A stretch of DNA of 64,000 nt. Origin: Robinsoniella peoriensis (GTDB lineage Bacteria; Bacillota; Clostridia; Lachnospirales; Lachnospiraceae). Below, piece by piece: positions 9,218 through 18,170 of the stretch (its first letter is position 1; every line of letters begins with the position of its first letter). Both the position numbers and the translations under genes were made by a program. The notes under the pieces were generated by a model. That model was given only the letters and a program-made list of their open reading frames with translations, was not told the DNA's origin and searched no databases. The stretch covers positions 1 to 64,000 of the forward strand of contig NZ_JTGN01000003.1 in NCBI RefSeq assembly GCF_000797495.1, read 5' to 3'.

Positions 9218-10717
9218 AGCCATCAACTTCCCAATCTCTCCGCTTACATCTTCATATCTTCGTTCCTCTGCATTCAGGTTATTTATTTCGCCTGTGATTT
9301 TCTGATCCTTAAATACCAGGATGCGTCTGGCAAGGGTAATCATCTCAGGCATATCGGAAGAAATCAATATAATAGATTTTCCCTCATCCTTTGCAAGGCT
9401 CCAGATTAAATCATGGATATACTTTTTGGCTCCCACATCGACACCTACCGTAGGTTCGTCTATGATCAGCACATCACAATCTGCTGCCAGCCATTTCCCG
9501 ATACTGACCTTTTGCTGGTTTCCGCCGGAGAGACTTCCTACCCTGGTTTCTGCTGTAGGCGTTTTGATTTTCATTTTGTCGATCATGTAACGGATTGTTT
9601 TTTCTTCTTCCTTTATATTGATCTTCTTGAATTTATTGCGGATGCGGGACCAGATTGTTATGGTTGTATTGGTCCCAACCGAAAAATCCAGAATCAAGCC
9701 TTCCTCTTTTCTGTTTTCCGATACATATCCGATGCCATACCGCTCCAGGCTGTCCTGTACGGAATTTATGGCTGCTTTTTTTCCTTTTACGTAAACTTCA
9801 CCCTGATCCATTTTATCCGCACCGATCAAAAGCCGCACCAATTCTGTTCTTCCTGAGCCTACAAGCCCGTAAAAACCCAGTATCTCACCACGCTTTAACT
9901 GGAATCCAACTTGGTCGAACTGCCCATATGTGGTGATATTTTTTGCTTCCAGCACCACGTCTTCTTTCACATCCAGAAATCCCAGATGTTCATTTGACTC
10001 TTCCCGTCCAATCATCATTTTGACAATGTCCTGACGGGTAATTCCCACACAGCTTTTTGTCCCCACATATTTTCCGTCTCTCAGTACGGAGACTTTATCA
10101 CAGAGTGCAATTACCTCTTCCAGCTTGTGAGATACAAATATGACTGCCACATTCTGTTCCTTTAAGCGCTTTACAATCTTAATCAGATTGTTGCTCTCAT
10201 AGGTAGTCAATGATGATGTAGGTTCATCCAGAAGTATGTATTTTGCATTTGAGGACAAAGCTTTCGCTATTTGTATCAGCTGTTTTTGTGCAGCCGTCAG
10301 GTGTTCTATCTTCTGGGTAGGGCTGATGTCCAGACCCACAATGCGCAGATACTTGACCGCGGTCTCATTAATCCTTTTCCAGTCCACCACAAGCCCTTTT
10401 TTAAACTGGTCAATCCGGTCTAAAATAATGTTCTCAGCGACTGTTGACTCCGGAATCACCTGAATCTCCTGGCTTACCATATTGATATCATGGGCAACTG
10501 CATCCCTGAAATTCTTGATATCTGCCTTTTCTCCATCCAGATACACCTCTCCCATATCAGGATGGTAAATACCTGTTATAATTTTCATGAGGGTTGATTT
10601 TCCAGCTCCATTTTCACCCATTAGAGCGTGTATTTCGCCTTTGCGAAAACTCAGGGAAACATCATCCAGCGCTTTTACCCCCGGGAAGATTTTACTTATA
10701 TTTTTTAATTCCAGCAT
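9215..10717 (-). CDS. Sugar ABC importer, dual ATP-binding protein (RbsA/MglA type)
   Basis: This is the cytoplasmic ATPase of a CUT2-type monosaccharide importer and powers the permease encoded upstream. It contains two fused nucleotide-binding domains. The first has Walker A GENGAGKST and Walker B YILLDEPTSS with a degenerate signature (LTAAQKQ). The second has the altered P-loop GLVGSGRTE and the signature LSGGNQQK, as usual in this family. I chose the ATG at 10717 because GGAGG lies five bases before it; the longer frame starts at a GTG overlapping that site. It is the last gene of the operon, and its stop codon lies in the end of the palindromic element. Sugar specificity cannot be read from sequence. 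Confidence 0.9.
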   Translation of the reverse strand: MLELKNISKIFPGVKALDDVSLSFRKGEIHALMGENGAGKSTLMKIITGIYHPDMGEVYLDGEKADIKNFRDAVAHDINMVSQEIQVIPESTVAENIILDRIDQFKKGLVVDWKRINETAVKYLRIVGLDISPTQKIEHLTAAQKQLIQIAKALSSNAKYILLDEPTSSLTTYESNNLIKIVKRLKEQNVAVIFVSHKLEEVIALCDKVSVLRDGKYVGTKSCVGITRQDIVKMMIGREESNEHLGFLDVKEDVVLEAKNITTYGQFDQVGFQLKRGEILGFYGLVGSGRTELVRLLIGADKMDQGEVYVKGKKAAINSVQDSLERYGIGYVSENRKEEGLILDFSVGTNTTITIWSRIRNKFKKINIKEEEKTIRYMIDKMKIKTPTAETRVGSLSGGNQQKVSIGKWLAADCDVLIIDEPTVGVDVGAKKYIHDLIWSLAKDEGKSIILISSDMPEMITLARRILVFKDQKITGEINNLNAEERRYEDVSGEIGKLMA

Positions 10718-10732
10718 ACGAACCTCCACTAG

Positions 10733-10764
10733 GTGCCTCCTGGGGTAAATACTCCGGGAGGCAC
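10733..10764. promoter_or_regulatory. Intercistronic stem-loop between binding-protein and ATPase genes
   Basis: GTGCCTCC and GGAGGCAC form a perfect 8 bp stem with a 16-base loop just after the binding-protein stop codon. Such hairpins often protect the upstream message and keep the binding protein more abundant than the ATPase; that role is inferred. Confidence 0.55.
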
Positions 10765-10770
10765 AATATT

Positions 10771-11862
10771 CTATTTCGTCAGATACTCGGTTGTAAGTTT
10801 TCCCAAGATATCCTGGGTTACCTGATCCAGCTCTGCTTCATAGGTAGTCTGATTATCTTTCGTAACAATAACATTTCCGGCATTGATAAAATACTGGCCA
10901 TCCTTTACTTTATATCCTTCTCCCATATATTTTAAAATCATACAGGAAATGTAACCGTGACCTGCTGTATTCTGCGCAATTGTTGCATCTACAATACCAT
11001 TCTCAATCCCTTTCATAACACCGGAGTCCGTATCAATGGCAACCGTATAGATATGCTTGTCATCTCCCTGTTTTTCGTAATAATCAGATAAAGTCTGTGT
11101 CATACCTACACTTGTAACCAGTCCGGTACAGACAATTCCATCAATCTTTCCAACGTTTGCAGAAAGTGCACTTTCAATTTTGCTGACTGCCTCTTCCTGG
11201 GTTTTAATTCCGGCTATTTCCTGTATGATCGTAACATCCGGATACTTAGCTACTGCTTCTTCCACACCTTCTTTACGAAGTGCAGTATTGGGATCTTCCA
11301 GTACTTCCAGTACATTTAAGATATTACCTTTTTCTCCCATCATCTTTATTACAGCTTCTGTTGCATCATATGCCGCCTGTTTTACATCGGTAGCTACTGC
11401 AAAGGAAGCAGTGGTAGGTTTTGCCGTATCGGTACCAAAATTAATGACATTAACCCCCATCTTTTTCGTAATTTCTTCATACAGGCCGTTAGCTCCGGAC
11501 GCGTCACAGGGATAGATGGACAGTGCATTTACTCCCTGGGCAATTAAAGCTTCCACTTTTTCATTTTCACTTGCCTGGGTCCAGTCTGGACCGATCTGGA
11601 TTACGACTTCCACACCCTGGTCTTCCTGAAATTTCTCAACGCCTTTTTTAACTTCGTCGAAATAAGGATGGGGCGCCGGAGCATACCATGCAATCTTTGT
11701 TGCCGAATCGGAATCCGATTTTTCTTCCCCTGCTGGTTCTTTAGCCTCCGCATCTGTCGTCTGACCTGATTTCGTCTCTTCTGTAGGTGCTTTTGGACTT
11801 CCACATGCACATAATCCCGTTACTAATACTGCACATAATAAAGTTGCCATCATTTTCTTCAT
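10771..11862 (-). CDS. Sugar-binding lipoprotein of ABC importer (RbsB type)
   Basis: This extracellular lipid-anchored receptor captures a monosaccharide and hands it to the permease. The start at 11862 (MKKMMATLLC) has AGGAG upstream; the longer frame adds 19 residues without a good ribosome site. A lipoprotein signal ends in LCAC with the lipidated Cys at residue 20, followed by a Ser/Glu-rich linker. The rest fits the type I periplasmic binding fold (IAWYAPAPHPYFDEVKKGVE, then VEALIAQGVNALSIYPCDA). It is followed by a stem-loop and the ATPase gene. The ligand is not identified; neighbours suggest a deoxyhexose. Confidence 0.9.
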   Translation of the reverse strand: MKKMMATLLCAVLVTGLCACGSPKAPTEETKSGQTTDAEAKEPAGEEKSDSDSATKIAWYAPAPHPYFDEVKKGVEKFQEDQGVEVVIQIGPDWTQASENEKVEALIAQGVNALSIYPCDASGANGLYEEITKKMGVNVINFGTDTAKPTTASFAVATDVKQAAYDATEAVIKMMGEKGNILNVLEVLEDPNTALRKEGVEEAVAKYPDVTIIQEIAGIKTQEEAVSKIESALSANVGKIDGIVCTGLVTSVGMTQTLSDYYEKQGDDKHIYTVAIDTDSGVMKGIENGIVDATIAQNTAGHGYISCMILKYMGEGYKVKDGQYFINAGNVIVTKDNQTTYEAELDQVTQDILGKLTTEYLTK

Positions 11863-11945
11863 ATTATTTATTCTCCTTTTCTTAGGAGCTTTATAGCTCC
11901 TGCTTTCTATGTAATACAACCTGCTTCACTGCTCCTGAAATACCC

Positions 11946-12956
11946 CTATGCCTGCTGCTTCTTTTTCAACTCCTGCTTCAGCTTCCTGCTGTTCATGATA
12001 GATTTAATGCTGTCTAAGGAAACCGCCAGCAAAAGAATTAATCCCAGATACGCTTGTTCGTAATAAATATTAGCATTTAACATAACAAGTCCGTTCTTTA
12101 CCATAACAATCAGAAATCCTGCAAAGAATACTCCTATTGGATTAAATACACCGCCCTTTAACGCCGTTCCGCCAATTACTGCCACCGCAAAGGATATAAC
12201 CATCCAGTCTACACCTGTAGACGGCTGTGCAGATCCGGTTCTGGATATCCATAGCAGCCCTGCTATTGCTGCAAATAATCCGGAACCCACATTTGCCAGA
12301 ATAATCATTTTATTGGTATTGACACCGGACATTCTTGCTGCTTCCACGTTGCCTCCCGTAGATAAAATGCGCCGTCCGGTCACCGTATATTTAAAGAAAT
12401 ATCCCAGTATCAGCAAAGCAATCGCTGCCATCCAGAGAAGAAACGGAATTCCAAGAAACCCTTCCCTTCCCAGGAATGTAAAGCTTTCCGGTATCTCATT
12501 ATACGGATAACCCTGGGATATACCGTTGATTAATCCGGTAAATATAAAGGAAGTAGCCAGGGTAACTACAAATGAGTTTAATTTTAAAGTTGTAATAATC
12601 ACTCCGTTTATACAGCCTGCTGCTACGCCTACTGCCAGGCCGGCCAATACCGCTGCCACCGGCGGAAGCCCCAACACCTGCATACTATAACCGGCAGCGA
12701 CAACTGTCATACCCCCGATATATCCAAGCGATAAATTCATACCGCCTACAATGACTACCAATGCCTGCCCAATTGCAATGAATATATAAATTGCAGCCGT
12801 TCTTCCCATATTGAATAAATTATAAGCGGTAAAAAAGCTGTCTGAAAATGCTGTAAAAATAATTCCCAGAGCCAGTACTGCAGCAATTACCGTTACCTCA
12901 CTTCTTGCAAACAATTTTTTCAGCTGGCTTTTGTTGACTTTATTGCCCTTTTCCAT
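11946..12956 (-). CDS. Sugar ABC importer permease (RbsC type)
   Basis: This integral membrane subunit forms the channel of the CUT2 importer, probably as a homodimer. Its 336 residues contain around eight to ten hydrophobic segments and typical family stretches: YNLFNMGRTAAIY, VVIVGGMNLSLGY near residue 65, and ISFAVAVIGGTALKGG near 260. The C-terminus is Lys-rich and cytosolic. AGGAG precedes the ATG. It lies between the uroporphyrinogen-decarboxylase-like gene and the binding-protein gene on the same strand with short gaps, consistent with one transcript. Confidence 0.9.
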   Translation of the reverse strand: MEKGNKVNKSQLKKLFARSEVTVIAAVLALGIIFTAFSDSFFTAYNLFNMGRTAAIYIFIAIGQALVVIVGGMNLSLGYIGGMTVVAAGYSMQVLGLPPVAAVLAGLAVGVAAGCINGVIITTLKLNSFVVTLATSFIFTGLINGISQGYPYNEIPESFTFLGREGFLGIPFLLWMAAIALLILGYFFKYTVTGRRILSTGGNVEAARMSGVNTNKMIILANVGSGLFAAIAGLLWISRTGSAQPSTGVDWMVISFAVAVIGGTALKGGVFNPIGVFFAGFLIVMVKNGLVMLNANIYYEQAYLGLILLLAVSLDSIKSIMNSRKLKQELKKKQQA

Positions 12957-13018
12957 TTCTTAATACTCCTTTCATGCCATTACATGCTATCTTTAACTAT
13001 CGCAAACTGTCACTTAAC

Positions 13019-14257
13019 CTATCTGGCATCAGCCACTGCCCGATACATTGCCAGCAAATTCTCCGGCGGTACATCCGGCATAATATTGTGTTCCTGATTG
13101 AACACAAATCCTCCGTCCTGATAGAAGATATCAATCATCCTCCTGGTGTAGTCATATACTTCCCCGGGAGTGGATCTGTTAAGCACAGACCGGGTATTGC
13201 ATCCACCGCCCCAAAAGGTAATGTCTCTGCCAAATTCTCTTTTTAATACCTGCGGATCCATCTGGTACGCAGTGGTCTGAACCGGATTAATCACATCATA
13301 TCCCGCATCGATGAGATCTCCCATTATCGGGTAAATAGAACCACAGGAGTGTAAAAATGTCTTCATGCTGCTGTGCTTGTGGACATATTCATTTAACTTC
13401 TTATGATAAGGCTTAAAGAGGGTCTGATATTTCTCCTGAGACATAAACATTCCGGTATCCATTCCCAGGTCATCTCCAAATCTGAGAATATCCACAATAT
13501 CTCCCACCGACTCACATACCTTTTCCAGGGTGGCCAAATGGCGCTCCATCAGCTCTCCTACCAATATCTCTACATTTTCCGGATCTGCATAAGTGTCCAT
13601 AAGAAAATTATCCATTCTTCTTAAGAAGGTTCCCCATTCAAAAAGGTTGCATCCGCAGGTTATCATAAGTGCCCGGTCTGTCGTCGCCCTCATTTTGAGT
13701 GTGCGCTCCCGAAGCTGTTTATAAAAATCCGGCTCTGCGGCATGATCCCAGGGGCTATGTACCAGCGCGCTCCACAGTACTTTTCCCATTTGATGGTCCA
13801 GGTCACGATAGTCATCCGGGTAATCGTCACAATATGGGAAATATGTCTGATCAAAAAACGTTGCTCCTACCGGCATTTTAGCAATGGTGGTTCCTTCCTT
13901 GTCAATTACCAGATAATCTCCGTTCTCCTGTTTCTGTGGATGGAACCATTTGGGATACTGCCCAACAGATCCATCTGCTAAAGTAATGTCGTACCAGTCG
14001 CTGTCTTTTTCATTAAATGCCCTTCCAATATCAACTACATCTACTCCGAACATATCCATAATATTATCTTCCGGCTGTACAACCTGCTGTACTACATCAA
14101 AGATTCTCGTATGCCCTCCCGTCAGGTTCAAATGCCTCTTTAACTTGTTATAAGCAATTGCCGATATACCCGAGCTGGGTGTTCCCCCTAAATCCAGAGG
14201 AACATAATCCGGCTGCTTGTGTAAGATTGATGTTAATATCCGTTCTCTTGATGTCAT
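13019..14257 (-). CDS. Uroporphyrinogen-decarboxylase-family protein (corrinoid methyltransferase-like)
   Basis: This 412-residue protein has the URO-D fold that also includes MtaA/MtbA-type methyltransferases. It begins MTSRERILTSILHKQPDYVP, the characteristic opening, and carries FLHSCGSIYPIMGDLIDAG near residue 300, where the family has its metal-binding H-x-C. It is unlikely to act in haem synthesis, since no other haem gene is near and it is co-transcribed with a sugar importer. A role in handling a methylated or otherwise modified sugar is a guess. AGGAG precedes the ATG, and a LacI-type operator lies 16-29 bases upstream. Confidence 0.75.
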   Translation of the reverse strand: MTSRERILTSILHKQPDYVPLDLGGTPSSGISAIAYNKLKRHLNLTGGHTRIFDVVQQVVQPEDNIMDMFGVDVVDIGRAFNEKDSDWYDITLADGSVGQYPKWFHPQKQENGDYLVIDKEGTTIAKMPVGATFFDQTYFPYCDDYPDDYRDLDHQMGKVLWSALVHSPWDHAAEPDFYKQLRERTLKMRATTDRALMITCGCNLFEWGTFLRRMDNFLMDTYADPENVEILVGELMERHLATLEKVCESVGDIVDILRFGDDLGMDTGMFMSQEKYQTLFKPYHKKLNEYVHKHSSMKTFLHSCGSIYPIMGDLIDAGYDVINPVQTTAYQMDPQVLKREFGRDITFWGGGCNTRSVLNRSTPGEVYDYTRRMIDIFYQDGGFVFNQEHNIMPDVPPENLLAMYRAVADAR

Positions 14258-14272
14258 ATTAATCTCCTTTTC

Positions 14273-14286
14273 TCTAAACGTTTAGA
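14273..14286. promoter_or_regulatory. Operator palindrome 1, between mutarotase and URO-D genes
   Basis: This is a perfect 14 bp palindrome, TCTAAACGTTTAGA, identical to the core of the site at 14849-14862. The central CG and length are typical of LacI-family operators. Its position inside the operon suggests either an internal promoter or a roadblock. It is not a match to the CcpA cre consensus. Confidence 0.7.
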
Positions 14287-14288
14287 TT

Positions 14289-14612
14289 TTAATCTAAATG
14301 ATAAACCTCATTCATTTCAGCCCACCATTCACCTTCTGCAGCCGATTCCACCGGCTCCTGACATGGATCACATAGCCCCCACCACTCCTGTGTTTTGGGA
14401 TCATCTGCCATCTTCTTCATATCCGCTTCGTAGTCGTTTCCCGTATATTCATAGTAGCTGAATAAATAGCCATCCCGGTAATATATGGAATAATTGCTGA
14501 TATTGCATTCTTTGATCTTTGCATTGATCTCCGGCCAAGGCTGTGCATGCAAAGCTTTATAAGTTTCTAAAAATTCTTCTTTAACCTTGATTACCTGCCC
14601 GTATCTTCTCAT
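14289..14612 (-). CDS. rhaM: L-rhamnose/L-fucose mutarotase family (RhaM, DUF718)
   Basis: This small cytoplasmic enzyme interconverts alpha and beta anomers of a 6-deoxy-L-hexose. It has the usual length (107 residues). Family features visible are HAQPWPEINAKIKEC near 22-36, NYSIYYRDGYLFSYYEY near 40-56, the Trp pair in TQEWWGLCDP, and the C-terminal EVYHL. GGAGG lies upstream of the ATG. It is the first gene of the minus-strand sugar operon, which points to rhamnose, fucose or a derivative as the imported sugar. Which anomer or sugar it prefers cannot be decided from sequence. Confidence 0.8.
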   Translation of the reverse strand: MRRYGQVIKVKEEFLETYKALHAQPWPEINAKIKECNISNYSIYYRDGYLFSYYEYTGNDYEADMKKMADDPKTQEWWGLCDPCQEPVESAAEGEWWAEMNEVYHLD

Positions 14613-14957
14613 ATGAATTTTCCTCCATTTCTAATTTTCCAAAGCATAATCCAGCGCCTGTTCAATTATTACTTTTTCACATTTTCGTTTCGATTTTAGT
14701 ATCACTCTGGTATATCTCGTTCACGCTTTCGTCATATTGTACAATCTACAAGTAATTTTACATCTCTTTTTCGTTTTTTTATTGTTCATCTGATATTTAC
14801 ATTATATATTCTTAATCATTATTTACAATAGGTTTTCTAAAATATAAATCTAAACGTTTAGATATATTGACTGTTTTATGATTTCATGATAACTTCTTAT
14901 TAACCGGTACTGCAAAATGTTAAATCCAGTACCAGATTCTCTTTAAGATAAGGGGGT
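14613..14957. promoter_or_regulatory. Divergent control region of sugar operon and its regulator
   Basis: This 345 bp AT-rich gap holds a perfect operator palindrome at 14848-14863 (ATCTAAACGTTTAGAT). Just right of it is a good plus-strand promoter for the regulator: TTGACT at 14867-14872, a 17-base spacer, then TAACTT. The operator abuts the -35 box, so autoregulation is likely. I could not assign a convincing minus-strand promoter for the mutarotase operon, though it must begin here. Confidence 0.7.
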
Positions 14958-14966
14958 ATGCCATAC

Positions 14967-17267
14967 ATGGCAACTTTAAATGATGTTGCTAGAGATGCCG
15001 GTGTATCTATTGCAACAGTTTCCTGTTGTCTCAGCGGAAAACGCCAGGTGAAGCCGGAAACAAAAATGAAAGTTATGGATTCCATAGAAAAACTGAAATA
15101 TATACCCAACGCCTCGGCCAGAAACTTGAAATTATCTGCTACCAACCGCATTGGCGTTGTACTCACTGATATTGACAACCACTATCATGCAGAAATATTT
15201 AAAGGAATTTCATCTTATCTGCAGAATAAAGACTATACGATCAGTGTGGCATTTTCTAATAATTCACCGGATATTGAATGCGAGAAAATCGAAGATTTTG
15301 TGAGTCAGAACGTATCAGGGCTTTTAATTATAACCTGCCAGCCGCAGAACACAGAATTTTTTCAAAACAGGATTAAGAATTTTAATATTCCGGCTGTCTT
15401 TATTGAACGGAGGCCCCACAATGTAGATGTCAGTTTTGCCGGTTTTGACAACTACCGCACTACCTGTTTTATTACTGAAAAACTATTATCCAAAGGTTAC
15501 CGAAACATTGCACTAATTACCGGAGCTTCTCACTTTTCTTCAGAAAAAGACTGTATATGCGGATACCAGACAGCATTTCAAAATTATGGGTTGAAATTCG
15601 ATGATACGCTGGTCTGCAATACTAATATGACAAAAGAAGATGCATTTAAATCCACTATGCATCGTCTCAGCGGCAAACCGGTTGAAGCAGTCATCACCTC
15701 TTCCGAGAACATCGCTTATGGCGTGCTGGAAGCATTCCAGATCCAGGGACGCAACGTTCCCCGTGATATCCAGGTTATCACACTTGGCGAGGAAAGCTGG
15801 AACAGTTCTGCCAAACTGCCGGGGACCATTTATACTTCCAGAACAGCTTTTACTCTGGGTACGGAGGCATCCCGCCTATTGGCAAAAAATATTGAATCCC
15901 CTATGTTTTTCGAAGAAAAATTACTGAATTTTACCGACAACATAACAGACTCCTCCCTGGACTTTCCAAAACCTCCATCCTTACCTCTGCCATCTGCCGT
16001 GCCTCTGAAAAAGGCCCCGGTACTACGTGCTCTAATGGTAGACCTGGACACTTCCCATTCTACGAAACTCCTGACCAGTTCATTTACCAGGGAATCCGGA
16101 ATTTCGGTAGAATTCGATTTTGTTCCGCAAAATAACCTTTTGAATAAAATCATCGAAGATATTGACCGATCCCGCAATTATTATGATATCTATATGTATG
16201 ATGTGCCCTGGCTGGAGTATATGGTACAAAACTCACTGGTGTCGGAAATCACCGATTTCATTGCCAATGGAAGCTTTAACCCGCTTTTACTCTTTGATGA
16301 AAACATGGACAACTGCTGTTATGAAAACCGCTACTATGGTATTCCCATTATAGGCGGATCCCAGATCATGTTTTACCGCAAGGACCTCTTTGAAAAGCGG
16401 GACCTGATTAAGTCATTTAAAAATAAATATAAGATCTCCCTTCGTCCGCCCAAGACCTGGACGGAATTTAACGGAATAGCCAATTTTTTCACACGTTCCT
16501 GTAACCCTGATTCACCCACCATTTATGGTACTTCCTTTGCCGGAAGCATGGATGAAGAACTGGCACCGGAAATTCTGATACGCCTCTGGTCTTTTGGCGG
16601 AAAGTTATGGGATAAATACAACCGGGTATGCATGAATACTCCCGAAAATATAAAAGCATTCCGCCATATATTAGAGACATTACACTATGTAGAGCAGTCC
16701 CCTTTTGAGACATCCATACAAAAAACTGTCTCAGATTTTTACTCCGGGAAAACCGCAATTCTTCTTACATATACAGAATACGCAGCACAAATCAGCAACA
16801 GTATTCATGAAAATATCATAGGACGGGTAGGATATGAACCCATTCCCGGCAAAACTCCGGTGAGCATCGGCTGGAATTTCGGCCTGAATCCGTTCACTAC
16901 AAAGTCAGAAGAGATATTCCAATATTTTAACTGGCTCTGCCAGCCAGATACAAGCAGCTACATGACAATTCTGGATGGACAGTCACCGGTTATCGCACCT
17001 TACCACAGCCATGAACTTATGAAATTGTATCCCTGGATGGAATTAACCGAAAAAAGTTTTGCCTATTGCCGCAAAAGAAACGGACCTTACCGAAGCAGGT
17101 CCCTGATAATCCCCCAGAACAAGATCGAATCAATTCTCTGCGGGGTGCTGAGAAATATATTAGAAAAGGGCTATACCATAGAAGACGCACTGATCCAGGG
17201 TCAGACAAAGCTGGAAGCCCTTTTCCGTTCCTATGGGTATCCGAAACCGCTTCACTTTATTAAATAG
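14967..17267 (+). CDS. LacI-family regulator fused to a family-1 solute-binding domain
   Basis: This is a transcription regulator of unusual build. Residues ~1-50 are a LacI helix-turn-helix (TLNDVARDAGVSIATVS, then the hinge NASARNLKLS). Residues ~60-340 are the usual sugar-sensing type I binding-protein domain (IGVVLTDIDNHYHAEIFKGI). After a Pro-rich linker (~335-350) comes a ~410-residue MalE-like extracellular solute-binding domain (YYGIPIIGGSQIMFYRKDLF, then PKTWTEFN). There is no signal peptide or membrane segment, so both sensors are cytoplasmic. I chose the ATG at 14967 because AGGGGG lies about nine bases before it; the ATG at 14958 is too close. It probably binds the two TCTAAACGTTTAGA sites and controls the adjacent operon. 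Confidence 0.85.
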   Translation: MATLNDVARDAGVSIATVSCCLSGKRQVKPETKMKVMDSIEKLKYIPNASARNLKLSATNRIGVVLTDIDNHYHAEIFKGISSYLQNKDYTISVAFSNNSPDIECEKIEDFVSQNVSGLLIITCQPQNTEFFQNRIKNFNIPAVFIERRPHNVDVSFAGFDNYRTTCFITEKLLSKGYRNIALITGASHFSSEKDCICGYQTAFQNYGLKFDDTLVCNTNMTKEDAFKSTMHRLSGKPVEAVITSSENIAYGVLEAFQIQGRNVPRDIQVITLGEESWNSSAKLPGTIYTSRTAFTLGTEASRLLAKNIESPMFFEEKLLNFTDNITDSSLDFPKPPSLPLPSAVPLKKAPVLRALMVDLDTSHSTKLLTSSFTRESGISVEFDFVPQNNLLNKIIEDIDRSRNYYDIYMYDVPWLEYMVQNSLVSEITDFIANGSFNPLLLFDENMDNCCYENRYYGIPIIGGSQIMFYRKDLFEKRDLIKSFKNKYKISLRPPKTWTEFNGIANFFTRSCNPDSPTIYGTSFAGSMDEELAPEILIRLWSFGGKLWDKYNRVCMNTPENIKAFRHILETLHYVEQSPFETSIQKTVSDFYSGKTAILLTYTEYAAQISNSIHENIIGRVGYEPIPGKTPVSIGWNFGLNPFTTKSEEIFQYFNWLCQPDTSSYMTILDGQSPVIAPYHSHELMKLYPWMELTEKSFAYCRKRNGPYRSRSLIIPQNKIESILCGVLRNILEKGYTIEDALIQGQTKLEALFRSYGYPKPLHFIK

Positions 17268-17268
17268 A

Positions 17269-17436
17269 TATTGGGGTTTTACTTACAAAAGATGCTTTGT
17301 AAATGAGAATTGTGCCGGGTAAGATAGGAAATGAAGGATCCTATAGATGTAAAATTCGCCAGAGCGTGTTTAAAATTGCTTTCTGACACGCTCTGGCAGT
17401 ACCGGCACCAAATAGTCCCCCACTCCCGCCAGTTAC
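17269..17436. repeat. Degenerate end of the palindromic element plus a short AGAGCGTGT hairpin
   Basis: The first ~40 bases (TTGGGGTTTTACTTAC, then ATGCTTTGTAAATGA) resemble the outer end of the large nested-palindrome element. At 17358-17397, GCCAGAGCGTGT and ACACGCTCTGGC form a perfect 12 bp stem around TTAAAATTGC, which matches the ends of the ~160 bp MITE-like repeat. It lies between convergent genes and could serve as a bidirectional terminator. Confidence 0.6.
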
Positions 17437-18039
17437 TTAACTGAGAACCCGTAATTTCTGCAATGCATCCTTTTCCAATATACATTCAGAATGTTCACAC
17501 AGCAGTGCCTTTTGTCCTCTGGTGACAGATTCCACATCTGCAAATTCAGCCAGATTAATGGTACACCATGCCATCTGTTCTCCCTCGTCCTTATTGGGTT
17601 CTACAAACAGAAGGTACTCTCCTTCAAATTTGTATAGTGCATTTTCCAATGGAATCTCCGTATTGATAAGCCTTGATACCCGAATTACATCATCCAGTTG
17701 TGCAAATTCATAAAGCAGATGTAATTCTTCTTCTGATCCCAGTGTATGTTCAACCGATTTTTCCTTTGACTGGTTTTCTTCTGTTTTTGGCAGCTGTTCT
17801 TTTCTTGTAATGGAAAATGTGATTCCGCTTGCCGATAATTCCTGAAGCTGACAATGAAGGAGATAACCTTCCACCTGGAACATTAAATCTTTTTCAGCTT
17901 TCCTCATTGCTTCCTGGAATAGTGTGCGTGCTTTTTGCGTCCCATATAAAAAATCGTTGACATTGAGTTTATATTCGATAAAGTCCTCTCTATTCAGTGA
18001 CCACAGAAGCCTTGAATCATTCACTTTTTCTATTTTCAT
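17437..18039 (-). CDS. mecA: MecA-like adaptor protein
   Basis: This 200-residue protein resembles MecA/YpbH adaptors that deliver substrates to the ClpC protease and, in Bacillus, restrain competence. The N-terminal domain (MKIEKVNDSRLLW, followed by ARTLFQEAMRKAEKDLMFQ near 37-55) and the C-terminal alpha/beta domain (ALYKFEGEYLLFVE near 135) fit the family, joined by a charged linker at ~85-105. GGGGGAAATAACC precedes the ATG. It is monocistronic, with TTGTTA at 18108-18113 and TATAAT at 18084-18089 (18-base spacer) as promoter. Sequence similarity in this family is low, so the call rests on overall pattern. Confidence 0.75.
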   Translation of the reverse strand: MKIEKVNDSRLLWSLNREDFIEYKLNVNDFLYGTQKARTLFQEAMRKAEKDLMFQVEGYLLHCQLQELSASGITFSITRKEQLPKTEENQSKEKSVEHTLGSEEELHLLYEFAQLDDVIRVSRLINTEIPLENALYKFEGEYLLFVEPNKDEGEQMAWCTINLAEFADVESVTRGQKALLCEHSECILEKDALQKLRVLS

Positions 18040-18083
18040 GGTTATTTCCCCCTTTCCAGACCATGTAAATTCAAAATGGTATT

Positions 18084-18113
18084 ATTATATTTGTTATACT
18101 GTAACTATAACAA
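18084..18113 (-). promoter_or_regulatory. Promoter of mecA
   Basis: On the minus strand, TTGTTA and TATAAT are separated by 18 bases, about 45 bp upstream of the mecA start codon. Confidence 0.6.
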
Positions 18114-18170
18114 ATTATTATGTAAACAGCAATAGGCAGATGCAAATTTATAGAAATTTAATCTATTTGT

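Noticed and set aside
14273..14286. CcpA cre site
   Set aside because: The palindrome shares the central CG with cre sites but differs from the TGWNANCGNTNWCA consensus at both outer positions, and a dedicated LacI regulator is adjacent.
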